DNA of 64,000 nt from Mytilus trossulus (lineage: Eukaryota; Mollusca; Bivalvia; Mytilida; Mytilidae), in the NCBI RefSeq assembly GCF_036588685.1, contig NC_086373.1:4340001-4404000 (forward strand), given 5' to 3'. Below, one piece after another: positions 22,746-32,949 of this stretch. The notes under the pieces are model-generated. The model saw nothing but the letters and a program-made list of their open reading frames with translations. It searched no databases and was not told the origin of the DNA. Each line of letters begins with the position of its first letter. Positions within the stretch are counted from its first letter, which is position 1. A program made the translations under genes and the position numbers.

Positions 22746-22900
22746 GGTGCTGCTGGAATGTTGCTACTTCACAATTGAAAAGCTGAAATCATCTCTTTTG
22801 TCGTAAAGTTTTGTTTTCGATCGACCCTCATTGTCAATTTCTAGATGTAAGTCAATATATGAAGCCGACTTGACTGTATCTGTAGTATTCTTTATCTTTT
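22704..22900 (-). pseudogene. Fragment of an unclassified RT element inserted into pol
   Basis: On the minus strand this reads SASYIDLHLEIDNEGRS then KLYDKRDDFSFSIV, continuing out of frame into the GIYISQ-like segment seen at 43,740. That order is the C-terminal region of the RT family fragmented at 43,190-43,740. It replaces the end of RNase H and the N-terminal part of integrase in the host LTR element, so a deletion accompanied or followed insertion. Confidence 0.75.
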
Positions 22901-22904
22901 ACTA

Positions 22905-23588
22905 AGTGGACAGAGAGTCATCCCATGCCCAACATTGAGGTAACTACAGTTGCAAATATTCTTATGACTGAGGTTATTTCTAGGTTTGGGGTACCAACTA
23001 TTATCCATTCCGATCAAGGTAGTCAATTCGAGAGCCACCTGTTTAAGGAGATGTGCAAGTTGCTTCAGATAGAAAAGACCCGGACGACTCCTCATCAACG
23101 AAATCTGACGGGATGGTTGAACGATTAAATAAAACTCTTGCTACCATGCTCACGGGGTATGTAAATGAATATCACTCCAATTGGGACGTATTACTACCTT
23201 ATGTCATGATCGCTTATCGGTCCTCTCAACATGAGACCACTGGTTACACCCCCAATAGATTAATGTTGGGAAGAGAACTGTCTACCCCCATGATCCATAT
23301 AAGGTGATTAAGATAAACTCAAGTGTCACATACACCGTCAATTGTGGGCGTAAGGGAGCGGGTCAAGTAATACATGTTGATAGGATGCGACCTTGTCCCC
23401 AACAAATACTAAGGGGAGAACTTGTTGACGAACAAAGTCCTGAGAAAACAGGAGAGCTAGAAACAGAGATTCATGACAAAGAAGTTATCATTGACTCTTT
23501 GCCCTTATTAGATCTAGATGATCATGAGGATGTAAACAATGATAGACCAAGGAGGTTTATAAAACCTCCATCGTGGATGAAGGACTAG
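22905..23588 (+). pseudogene. Integrase remnant
   Basis: The core resumes at KWTESHPMPN and keeps VPTIIHSDQGSQFES (catalytic Asp). After a frameshift near 23,100 it has DGMVERLNKTL (catalytic Glu) and PYVMIAYRSSQHETTGY. A second junction near 23,295 deletes the linker to the C-terminal segment with YTVNCGRKGAGQVIHVDRM, which runs to a stop at 23,586. The N-terminal HHCC zinc domain and the first catalytic Asp are missing. Confidence 0.88.
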
Positions 23589-23690
23589 ACTACGAACGGT
23601 AAATTATGTGTTTTGAGATGTAAATAGATAATGTAAATATGTATTTTTGATATTAAATATGTTTTATTATTTTAGATCTAAATTTGAAAT

Positions 23691-25060
23691 ATGATAAACA
23701 CAAAGACAACGCATAAGCTTACTAAATATTACTAGTATTTTATATACATATACATTTTCATGTATCTACAATCTGTCGATACCTGTAACATGTTTTTCTC
23801 TGGCTGTTTATGACGTCTTTACACTAAATCCATTGTATGTTGGATGTGTACGGATTGATTGTGTAGTCTTAGAGGCATGATTTTTTTATTAGTTGTAAGT
23901 GGCTTTGAACTAGCTGTCAGATAACTGCGAGTACTCTCAGATTTGTTCATTGTGTCTTTTTGTGTCGGGATGTATAAGTACCCGGCCACGTCCACTTGTA
24001 CTTTTTGTCTATCTGATGAGTTAAGCCTTTTTCAACTGATTTTTACAGTTCGTTCTTATGTTGTACTGTTATACCACTGTCCCAGGTTAGGGGAGGGTTG
24101 GGATCCCGCTAACATGTTTAACCCCATCACATTATTTATGTATGTGTCTGTCCCAAGTCAGGAGTCTGTAATCCATTGGTTGTCGTTTGTTTATGTGTTA
24201 CATATTTGTTTTTCGTTCATTTTTTTAAATAACTAAGCTCGTTAGTTTTCTCGTTTTAAATGTTTTCCATTGTCTTATCGGGGCCTTTTATAGCTGACTA
24301 TGCGTAATGGGCTTTGCTCATTGTTGAAGGCCGTACGGTGACCTATAGTTGTTAATGTTTGTGTCATTTTGGTCTTTTTATGGGTAGTTGTCTCATCGGC
24401 AATCATACTACATCTTCTTTTTTTTATATAAACACAAAGACAACGCCAGGAAAATCCTCACAGGAAATTTACAGATGTCCTGTCTGTGGTGAAAGGTTCC
24501 TCACCGCAAAAGAGTGGAGTGATCATATAATTACATGTTGTGAGAAAAAGCGGGTATCAACATCTTTCATCTGCAAAGAACCGGCGTGCACCTATGCAGC
24601 CCTCTTGGAAAGAGATCTTATGAGTCACAGCAAGAGAAAACACCAGAAATCTGCAGTAGCTGAAAGTGATACTGATTCCGAAGAAATTCCATTTAGCCAG
24701 AGACCGACTGGGTCATTTTGCGTTGATATAACGTCGGTCACTCCAGAGGTCGCAACAAGTCCGGAGATGGCACCAGTGAGGAAGGCAACTAAACCTCTGC
24801 CAGTGTTTGGCTCGACCAAGAAGAGACAGCTGATGGAACACCTGGCTGATAGTGTGGTTCCGGTTAACGTTCCAAGGACTTCTGCAACCGCAGTCAGAAG
24901 TAATTTGTTAGTGGCTTCTTCAATAACCTCACCGGTATTATTCACAAATCCAGTGGCACAAACACGTGTAACTTCGTCGCTTGGAGGTGGCGTGTTTCTT
25001 CAGCCGACATGTGGTCAGGTTGTTCCTGCCAAGAGGATGATTGAAACCCAAACCCCCTAG
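23691..25060 (+). pseudogene. C2H2 zinc-finger ORF between pol and 3' LTR
   Basis: The main open part (24,447-25,060) begins with two zinc-finger-like motifs: CPVCGERF...H..TC (CX2C-X12-H) and CKEPAC...H....KH (CX4C-X12-H-X5-H). A Ser/Thr/Val-rich tail follows to the stop at 25,058. An ATG at 23,691 lies in frame just before the insertion at 23,713-24,427, so the ORF probably began there; a pyrimidine-rich TTTTAG 11 bp upstream of that ATG could be a splice acceptor. Downstream, another frame encodes MCEHIFYMEANEAGYRYL before a stop (about 25,159-25,240), perhaps its frameshifted end. Function unknown; nucleic-acid binding is inferred. It is not a recognisable envelope protein. Confidence 0.7.
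23713..24427 (+). mobile_element. Family A element, 715 bp, with 19-bp target duplication
   Basis: ATAAACACAAAGACAACGC is repeated exactly at 23,694-23,712 and 24,428-24,446. The insert ends in GGCAATCATACTACATC then a T-rich tail; it contains TGTCCCAGGTTAGGGGAGGG and GTATAAGTACCCGGCCACG, blocks frequent in mussel sequences. A long duplication plus a simple 3' tail indicate target-primed reverse transcription. No ORF of note, so it is a SINE-like element or the 3' end of a larger non-LTR element. Confidence 0.88.
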
Positions 25061-25247
25061 GATGATCGCTCATCACCATCTTAAAGGGACCGTTAGAACC
25101 TGGTATGAGGAAGGAATAAAGGTGGAGGAGACCACTGAAGAAACTTGGGACGATTGAGTAATCATTATACAATGTGTGAGCATATATTCTACATGGAAGC
25201 CAATGAGGCTGGATATCGTTACCTCGTTCCAGAGCATGTGGACGAAT

Positions 25248-25610
25248 AGAGGCAACAGTGGTATACCGCTGTTCAAAACTCACAAATCCATGGACAAAAA
25301 ACAAAATCGGGGTAACAAACTAAAACCGAAGGAAGCGCATTAAATATAAGAGGAGAACAACGACACAACACCGAAACGGACCAGGCATCAGACAAAACAC
25401 CACGAGAATAACAAATATAACATGAAAACCATATACATGAATTTGGGATAGACAAGTACCGTGCCACGTCTTATCTAAAAAATAAGAGAAAACACAAACG
25501 ACTCAAAGTTAAAATGCAACACACACAGAAACGAACAATAATATAACAATGGCCATCTTCCTGACTTGGTACAGGACACTTTTAAAGGGGAATAAAAGTC
25601 AGTTATAAGT
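25248..25610. mobile_element. Dispersed mussel-type repeat (family D)
   Basis: Contains AACAGTGGTATACCGCTGTT (a partial palindrome), GACAAAAAACAAAATCGGGG, GAGGAGAACAACGACACAAC and CTTCCTGACTTGGTACAGGA. I recognise this string of blocks as a common mussel repeat; the last block is shared with the repeat at 31,262-31,440. Confidence 0.6.
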
Positions 25611-25736
25611 TTAGAACGTTTGCAGTCTTAGTTATCAGACTGTGAGAGGACACATTATTTGATTTTGAGTGTACTATATGGTAAAAGATACCCGATATTA
25701 TTATTGTGTTTTTGTTTTCATTTTATAGTATGACCG

Positions 25737-25885
25737 TCTGGTCGGAGTGGGGACGTTAAATCCGATGCCCCGTGTTCAGGAAATGACACGTCATGTGCAC
25801 GTTAAATATCCCTTTGTAGAGTTCGTTTAGAGTAGGCTCCTAGGGGCCGCTACATAAGCTAACTTTTGCAACCTGGATTATTTCG
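25737..25885 (+). mobile_element. SINE-domain fragment
   Basis: CTGGTCGGAGTGGGGACG, CCCCGTGTTCAGGAA, TGTGCACGTTAAA and GAGTAGGCTCC--GGGGCCGCTACA follow the same order as the SINEs at 18,440 and 63,100. Only the conserved central part is left. Confidence 0.65.
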
Positions 25886-26252
25886 GAAGATAAAGTTTCC
25901 AGTGACATTTTAAATTGATACATGCTTTTGGTATTTAAATTTCATATAGTAAGGGTATTGCGTTCAGTAGTTTTGTTTGGAATCCATTACCCCTTGGTAG
26001 TAGTATTGGTAGGTGCTGGTTGAAATCTGAGCATATGGTAGATGTATTGCGTACGAGCTGATAAGGGGAACATTATTTTGTTCTATTTATTTTGTCTAGT
26101 ACCATGGAGAGTACTTTGCATTTTGAGAACATGCTCAGTAGTTACTTTCGAATAGATAGTTGATAGAGTTTGGGTCTGAAAAAGGGCCAGAGGTCGATGA
26201 TTTAGCTCGAGTATTGTAAATGCGGGGCGCATTTCTGTTGAAGCGTGGGTAA

Positions 26253-27256
26253 TGTGACGAATATCATTCAGTTACCTTAATTATGTTATTAGGAAGTTCT
26301 AAGTTTATCTGTTAAGAAGTCGGCAAATGTTTCAATCCTTTCACTTTCGTTTGTAATTTACCTCTTATTTCACATGTCAATGTGACTGAGTGTTTTTAAA
26401 ATAAAGCATATTGTATTGTATTGTATTGTATTGTTTCTTAATGCAGTACGTTGATAACGGTTGTAATACGGAAAACGATTTCCGAATTTTTTGTACTGGT
26501 TCCAATCCCATCTAGTTGAAAAGAAAGGAATACATTTATTTCTGCTTAGGGATTATATGCATTTTGGTTCGAGATTATTCTAGTATATAAGTAGAGTTTC
26601 TCACAACGTTTATCAGACCGACCGTGCAAGCGCTGTATAGCCAGTCAAGGTTGTTAAAAACTTGTTGTCTTAATCAGTTCGGTCGTCAGAGTTCCTAGAG
26701 TAAAGACTAAAGAAAAGGTAATTATAACTATTTCTGAATAAGAAGTAGCTTACCAAGGACCTTTGGTTTAACTTTTATAAGCAAGAGCCAATTGTTCTAT
26801 CTGAATAAGGTGGTGACATATTGTCCTGTGGTATATAATTAAGGTGACAACGTAATACTGTCCCTTTGGACCAGTGACACCTTGGTCCTGAATAAGGACC
26901 AGGGGCGCACTGGAAACCATAACTCTATATTACCTTTGAATCAAAGAACTAAAGTACTGTAAGGCAAATAGGTTTATAGTCATATATCATATACTTTTGA
27001 TTTAAGGTTAAGTCATAGCTCCAATAAAGCGTCCCTTGTGTTATGTTAAGGGTTTCATTTTGTATACTTACCAAAAGTAATATTTTGTTAATTGCTATTA
27101 GGCTTTTATACCTAAGGTTGAATTAGTTCAGGAAATACGTTACTATTTGTAAGGGTTAGCGAACGGTACACAACAAATCCAGGGAAGTAACCCTGGTACA
27201 GATCTACGGGTACTTAAAGTACTATCTGGCGTGTAGGACACCCCCTGCAAGTTACA
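26253..27256 (+). repeat. 3' LTR of the Gypsy-type element
   Basis: Starts TGTGACGAATATC and ends GTTACA. It is 1,004 bp long, retains the intact TTAA site near 26,430 that is interrupted in the 5' LTR, and contains a short (TATTG)n run at 26,405-26,435 absent from the 5' copy. Confidence 0.9.
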
Positions 27257-28300
27257 ATACGAATGGTTTATATCAGTAATGTCTTACGCTCTTTTAAAGA
27301 TATTAACCTATATTATAGTTAACATTGTAAGCAGTGTATCCTTTAAATGGAAAATAGTGGATATGTTGTATTTTTTTATGGCATAGAATAACTAAATCCA
27401 CTTGGCATACTCAAATTAAAAGAAACAGAATCTTTGATGTAGGACTTCATCTCAAAAGCTCAGTGGGTTTCTGCCCTCAGCAGAACAATTGGTTGCTCCT
27501 GACTGCATACCCATGACAGCTGTTGGAACCTATTCCGGCTGTTCTACCTCTGTCTGTTGAGTCAAGGGCATATAGGAATTATCATGTCTGCCCTATCACA
27601 CTGTAGGTTTCTAGAGAACTTCTTTTCGAAATTAATTGATTTTTTAATAGAATGTTGGACCATTGGAGATACCTTTTTGGAAACTGATTGAACTTTTAAA
27701 GAAATGTTAAATACCATTTAAGACGGGTTTAGTTTGAGATTTTTCCTCATTTTTCACCTCTTCTGTTCCAGAGTAAAGGTACTTAATTGTTGAAAAATAC
27801 CAAATTTTGTAGTTTCTGAATTATAAATGGAGAAAACCTTTGTGAAATAGATTGAAATTGAATGTATTGGACTACTGAAGACAGTTTAATTTGATTTTCA
27901 TCATTTTAACTTTGACCATTCCAGAGTTATGGTACTCGATTGTTGGAAAAATTCAAAATTGTGCTGTTTCTGTTTGATGAATAGATATGACTTATTTGAA
28001 ATAGCTTGATTTCAATTGAATGTTATGAATAAAAAAAAGACAGGATATATTTGATTTTCTTTATATATATTCAATTCCAAAGTTATGGTACTTGTTTTTT
28101 TGGAAAACTTTAAATTTAGTGGTTTCTGTATAACTTTAATAAAGAATTTCTTTCTGAAACTTGTTGAAATTATTATTAAATGGATTGTACCATTTATCAA
28201 ATGCAAAGTTTTGATTTGCATTGTTTTCACTTACGTATATGTCGAAGTGTTTTTGGTAATTGGTAGCTGGATTTTTTCAAAAACCTTTTTTTATAAAAGG
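27257..28300. repeat. Diverged ~150-bp tandem units, otherwise non-coding
   Basis: Blocks close to AGAGTTATGGTACT(C/T)GATTGTTGGAAAA recur at about 27,770, 27,932 and 28,079, each followed by a stretch ending in a G-TTTCTG block. This is a decayed tandem core like those of the pearl-like elements. No gene is supported. Confidence 0.5.
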
Positions 28301-28559
28301 AGATGTGGTAGGTTTTCCAATAAGACAACTATCCACCAAAGTTCAAAGTTTGCTTCAGAATAATAAATAGATACGCCCTTTTTCATTGTGGCATCATTTA
28401 CTAAATCTCGATTGTCACTGGCATGATAGCTAAATTTCCAGGCTATACTGACGGTCATCTGTACCTTGAGAAGGCAAGTGTTCAACATCACATGTAATTC
28501 ATATAAACAGGGGGATTCAACCATATTTCCTCATATAAAAGCATGAGTTGTCAAATAAA

Positions 28560-28795
28560 AAAGAGGACAAAAAACCCTAGAACCGCCACCACGTCATTTT
28601 GTTTTTCCGAATAGCTTTAACATTTGGCACAACTTTTTGGAATTTTGGATCCTCAATGCTCTTCAACTTTGTATTTGTTTGGCTTTATAACTATTTTGAT
28701 ATGAGCGTCACTGATGAGTCTTATGTTGACGAAACGCGCGTCAAGCGTACTAAATTATAATCCTGGTACCTGTGATAACTATTTAACTACAGTTA
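28560..28795 (+). mobile_element. Hammerhead-bearing dispersed repeat (retrozyme/PLE-tail-like)
   Basis: The block GGAATTTTGGATCCTCAATG, then TTGTTTGGCTTTATAAC, then the ribozyme, then AAATTATAATCCTGGTACCT, is a wording I associate with abundant mussel repeats. Hammerheads embedded in short non-coding repeats are known from metazoan retrozymes and Penelope-like elements. The 5' limit is uncertain and no second ribozyme copy lies nearby. Confidence 0.7.
28705..28748 (+). ncRNA. Hammerhead ribozyme (minimal type I)
   Basis: All core nucleotides are present in order: CTGATGA (28,711-28,717), stem II GTC/GAC with a 7-nt loop (718-730), GAAA (731-734), a very short stem III (ACG-CG-CGT, 734-741) and the cleavage C at 28,742. 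Stem I pairs GCGTCA (705-710) with AAGCGT (743-748) except for the two pairs next to the cleavage site, where TG would be needed. Self-cleavage may therefore be weakened in this copy. Confidence 0.88.
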
Positions 28796-29090
28796 TTGAG
28801 AAAGGAAGATAATTCAAATTAAAAAATATTGTCTATATGTGTTTCTCACTAAATACGTTACAATTTTAATCTTTCACCTCAAAATGAAATCAATCTTTAT
28901 AGCACATTTGAACTCTATAAATCTTCAAAATAAGATCAACAAAGGTGCACGAAAATATTGACAGATGCAAGTTAAAAAACAGTTTACTTGCATTATTAAA
29001 GGATACTAAAGTTCTTTATCTTAACTCCTATACATTTCTAGGAATTTGATTGATTGGTTAAAAGCGTCTGCGTGGAGACTGTGTATATTT

Positions 29091-29235
29091 CATATTAGGT
29101 TGGTATACAGGCGGGGCTTATTTCATACACGGTTAGTAGTGGTGTTACGTCCCTTTACATTCCATATTAGGTAAGAAGGGAGGCGGGGCTTATTCCATAC
29201 ACGGTTATTAGTGGTGGTATGTCCCTTCATAAAAA
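29091..29235. repeat. Two-copy tandem duplication, ~72 bp
   Basis: CATATTAGGT, then GGCGGGGCTTATT, then CATACACGGTTA, then TAGTGGTG, recurs twice in direct order. Nothing else is seen in 28,796-29,838. Confidence 0.8.
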
Positions 29236-29839
29236 GGGTAATTTAAGATAATTAAGATGGAAATAAATTCATAAAACACATTTTTAAAAACCTAACAAGA
29301 TGTTATTGTTGGCATCTGTTTTTGTAGGATCAATGAAAGTAGTTTCTTAATGCTAACGGTATTGAAGACTTGCTCATTTTGATAGGTCACCAGTCTAAAT
29401 TTCACACGTTAAGATAGTCGGTAAGATAAATCCGTTACATAGTGTGCTAGTGACGTAATACAGTATATAGGAATGTTTGTATGTTGACGGATGTTATGGT
29501 ACAAGTATCATGTTGTGTCTTCTTTAATAAACATGTAGTACTAGTATGCAGCACTTATGTTGGTTTTGCTGCAAGGCAATGTTTTATTCTGAACATCTTT
29601 GCTTTACATCTGACTCCTCTTGGCTACAGCTTGGTACTGTAGAATTTGTAGCATTTTTGAAGTTTTAACTTACTTTTATTGGTACCGATTCAATATCTCC
29701 TTAATTTTATCATGCCCATTTTATATAAATTTTATTGTTTTATCAATGCTATATTTTTCAAATCTTTTTGTTTTAAAAGTTTTAAACGTGGGCTTTTATA
29801 TTTTATTGTTAATACTTATATATGTATATGGAAATATAT

Positions 29840-29930
29840 TGTAAAGCGCTTAGGGTAATTTTAATATTATATAATGCGCTGTTATAAATACTGTATAATA
29901 AATAATAAAATAATAAATAATAGCATTGAT
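29840..29930 (+). mobile_element. 3' tail of a SINE or LINE
   Basis: ATTGTAAAGCGCTTAG, then ATAATGCGCTGTTATAAAT and an AATAAT-rich tail form the usual end of many invertebrate SINE/LINE pairs. The body upstream (29,600-29,840) encodes nothing recognisable. Confidence 0.55.
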
Positions 29931-29934
29931 GTTA

Positions 29935-30540
29935 CACTTCTGGTTTCTTGGTAGTGGTTAATTAAAAACCGGGCTGATCTTCTCTCTAGTTTCTGTATAT
30001 TAAGGTTGTAAACGGGTTCATAACTAAGAATGCATACTCAAGCAATGTTTAACTAGAGTTGTGAAGTATACAACTTTTGTTAGTTGTTGACTGTGATGCA
30101 GGTTTCCGAGTTTGGATTAAGGCTATAGTTAAATGTTTGTATTTTTAGATATATGCTTTCTCTGAGTGTTCGAATAATTGGTTCTAGACATTGTTACACT
30201 GCTGAATCAGCCATTCAATTCTAAATAATGTTCCTGGATATTATAACTTGTAGGGTGCAGTTTACGCATTTTGGTTACGCATAGAAGTTGGCTATGTTGA
30301 AATCCAATTTGACAATCATATTCCAATCTTATCAAGATGTTCTAGTCTTCTTGTGTTATTTTTCAAGTTATCCGTCTGAACAGAACACAGCCATCTGCAA
30401 ATAAATGAACTGTTAATGAATGTACATAGACAAGTATGTCGTTGGTAAAAAGTAGGAGCAGAATAATCCAAGAACGCTGCCCTATGGTTCTCCTGATTGG
30501 ACAGATGCAGTGTAAGATTTTTTCATATTATTATTCATTT
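29935..30540 (-). pseudogene. Non-LTR RT relic (jockey/CR1-like), copy 2
   Basis: Reading down the minus strand: a segment resembling G-PQGSVLG, then QFICLQMA (decayed FADD region), then NIQKLERRSARFLINHYQETR, the typical C-terminal thumb of jockey/CR1-type reverse transcriptases. Frameshifts and stops are numerous. Confidence 0.65.
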
Positions 30541-30889
30541 ATAGTACAGGCCTCGCAAGGGAGTATTAATTTATCCTACTGTTGTATGTTCGTGTCGATT
30601 TGAGAACAACAAATGTGGGAATCATAGTGAACCAGTGCTTCTTTCAAATAACGTCAAAACAAGTTTGAACAGCTATTGATGATGTATCACACCCTTTTAA
30701 ATGATTCAATGGTTGTTCAGCTTACTAGTCATGCTAATTGTTTGGACAGTGATTTCCAGAATCTGATAGTGTCTAGGAAAAAGAAGTATCGATATACTTT
30801 AGTGCTAGCATAAGGACTGAGAAATCGTGTTTTGTGTTCTCTTACTGATTGTCAATTTGTAGATGATAAGGCAATCTGTTTGTGTACTA

Positions 30890-32180
30890 TATAAAACATG
30901 ATTACTTCACATTGAGCTCTCCATATCTTCCAATTTAGTGTCTGTAGCATAGTTAGTTTTTCTACATTCATTTGATACAAATGGTGCGCAACAGCGGTGT
31001 GTAGCTTCTAATTTGTTTATGTTGTCCTTAGTAATCGGATTCAATATGGTGCTAGAGTATTCCATAAGGCATAGTTATACATGTTATACTCGGACAGTTT
31101 GTTGTGGTTCTTTGAAGATAAGCTCCGGTGGAGTTGCTTTCTTTGCAATGTTATCAATGTATTCGTTCTAATTTAATGTTTTGTTTATGGAAACACAAAG
31201 ATATTTCGCCGAGACAACCTCCTCTATGATATAGCCATGGATGTTGTAGTTAACCTATGTTGAACTGAACTATGAGGAAAATTCAAAACGGTAATTCCCA
31301 AATCTAATGGCAAAATCAAATAGTGAAACACATCAAACGAATGGGCAACTACTGTCATATTCCTGACTTGGTACAGGAATTTTAAAATGATGAAAATGTT
31401 GGATTGAACCTGGTTTTTAGCACTAAACCACACAACTATCTATAGTGTAGAGAAGCGTGTTTGACGTCAGAATGTAAACGTCACACAGGAAAAGATATAG
31501 AATAATTTTGACGTTCAAAGTATTTTTAAAATTCTAATTTGACATGGGGAATGGTGGTAAACAGGGTTGAAAAAGTTTTGAAAGAACTAATTTCAGAAAA
31601 AGATCGAGATTTAAAATTATTCAGACGTTCTCTAGAATGCAGTCGTCTACGAAAAGTCTAACGTTTGATGATGACACATACTCTGGGAGGTCGCTAATAA
31701 AAACAAGAAACGTCAGCGAAAAAAGCTCTCTACCTTGTGGGACTAAATACTGTGCTGTCGAGATTTCTGATGATTTTCCTTCCAGGAGTACACATTGCTG
31801 TCTCGGCTATCCAAAAAATATTTCTGCCATTTAATTGTTGGCTCTCTAATGCCATAATGGTCAGCTTTATACAATAGTCCACATGCACTAGACGTTCTGT
31901 CAATAGTATAAAAAATATTGGAAATGGGAAGAAAATAGTGTCCACAGGCACTAGACATTCTATCAATAGTTTTATAATACTATTGACACAACGTCTAGTG
32001 CCTGTGAATAGTCGCTCTTGCTGGACTTTGTGAAAAGCCTTTGGAAAGTCTGTTTGCTCTTTATCGTCTATGTTTTGAACTAGGTCATGAATTGTGAGAA
32101 TTTGTAAGAATTCACAAGATTGTTCTTTCCTAAAACCATGGTAAGCATTAGTCTCGATGGAGTGACTTTCTATGTGTTTT
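30890..32180 (-). pseudogene. Non-LTR RT relic (jockey/CR1-like), copy 1
   Basis: In minus-strand order: NAYHGFRKEQSCEFLQI near 32,140, ILTIHDLVQNIDDKEQTDF, VPQG near 31,735, FISDLPEYVSSSNVRLFVDD near 31,650 (palm motif), then after an inserted repeat (31,262-31,440) the segments SAKYLCVSINKTLN and DNINKLEATHRCCAPFVSN near 31,000. These are consecutive RT motifs of an APE-type non-LTR element. No intact endonuclease was found. Confidence 0.75.
31262..31440. mobile_element. Dispersed repeat nested in the LINE relic (family C)
   Basis: GAACTATGAGGAAAATTCAA, ACGGTAATTCCCAAATC, ACACATCAAACGAATGG and CATATTCCTGACTTGGTACA are blocks of a frequent mussel repeat. It separates the palm from the thumb of the minus-strand RT relic. 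Confidence 0.65.
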
Positions 32181-32309
32181 CATCTTCGCTAGCCAAGGGT
32201 TACGATCCCGGGCACTCCCGCGGGAGTGGATCGTAACCCTTGGCTAGCGAAGTTGTGATGTGAGAGAGAGAGAGAGAGAGTGAATCGTAACCCTTGGATA
32301 GCGAAGATG
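32181..32309. mobile_element. 129-bp MITE with 9-bp target duplication and nested palindromes
   Basis: Ends CATCTTCGCTAGCCAAGGGT and (complement) CATCTTCGCTATCCAAGGGT are inverted repeats of about 27 bp. ATGTGTTTT is duplicated exactly at 32,172-32,180 and 32,310-32,318. Inside, 32,184-32,208 and 32,228-32,252 are perfect 25-bp inverted arms around the palindrome CACTCCCGCGGGAGTG, followed by a (GA)n run. A 9-bp duplication suggests a MULE-type origin. Confidence 0.88.
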
Positions 32310-32945
32310 ATGTGTTTTATGATATTGGTAAAGATGATATCTTCAAGTACTTTATCTAATATAACAATTTTTGAAGTAGTTTGTTTTATGCCTGGCTACG
32401 ACCCCCGTTCTTGAGTATTTGAACTTCATATGCACTTTTCCTATCAAATGGTATAAATGTACTTGTAAATGGTCGACGGATTTTTGAAAATTGGTGCAAG
32501 TATGTATTTAAGGATTTTTTTTATTACAATAATTTTGTAGAGATTTTCATCTGGTCTTGTTGCTTTATGTCTATTAAGATTGACAGCAGTTTGTGTATTC
32601 CGTTTTCCAATGTTACGATGAAGTGTTTTTTCATATGTTGGTATGTATCTGATTTCTTTTCTATGCGATAGTCTCTTCTTTTTGCTGTTAAATTCTGAGG
32701 AAAACGAAGTATGTTTGCCTTCATTTTATAATCCGAAAATGTGCGGCAAATACGTCATAGGCAAACAATTCTTTTATCAAATATAGTTCATGTCAACACT
32801 TTACTCGGGGATAAAATTCCGCTAGCATTATTATACACAGTGGTTGGTTCTAGATTCAGTATATGTTCACTATAAAGTAAACTAAATAGATACAGTACTT
32901 GCATGCGTTTCTATAAATATTACATAATGAGAGTTGGACACGACA
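32310..32945. other. Non-coding stretch
   Basis: AT-rich; no gene, repeat or RNA is supported. Confidence 0.5.
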
Positions 32946-32949
32946 ACCT

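Larger units (their letters stand above)
17996..27256 (+). mobile_element. Ty3/Gypsy-type LTR retrotransposon, decayed, with extra zinc-finger ORF
   Basis: Two long terminal repeats (17,996-19,688 and 26,253-27,256) bracket gag, protease, RT/RNase H and integrase in Gypsy order. ATAC is duplicated at 17,992-17,995 and 27,257-27,260. A primer site for tRNA-Leu follows the 5' LTR; upstream of the 3' LTR only a weak purine tract (AAGCGTGGG) is seen. Frameshifts, stops, deletions and at least four nested insertions show it is dead and old, and the LTRs differ by many substitutions and indels. Between pol and the 3' LTR is 2.66 kb that holds a C2H2 zinc-finger ORF where some relatives carry env. 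Confidence 0.92.

Noticed and set aside
24013-24040. CTGATGAG in the family A element as a second hammerhead core
   Set aside because: No stem II closes and no GAAA follows at the right distance.
17996-27256. Identifying the LTR element as Steamer, the transmissible-cancer element of clams
   Set aside because: LTRs here are about 1 kb, as I recall far longer than in Steamer, and there is an extra ORF; only the general Gypsy-type order is shared.
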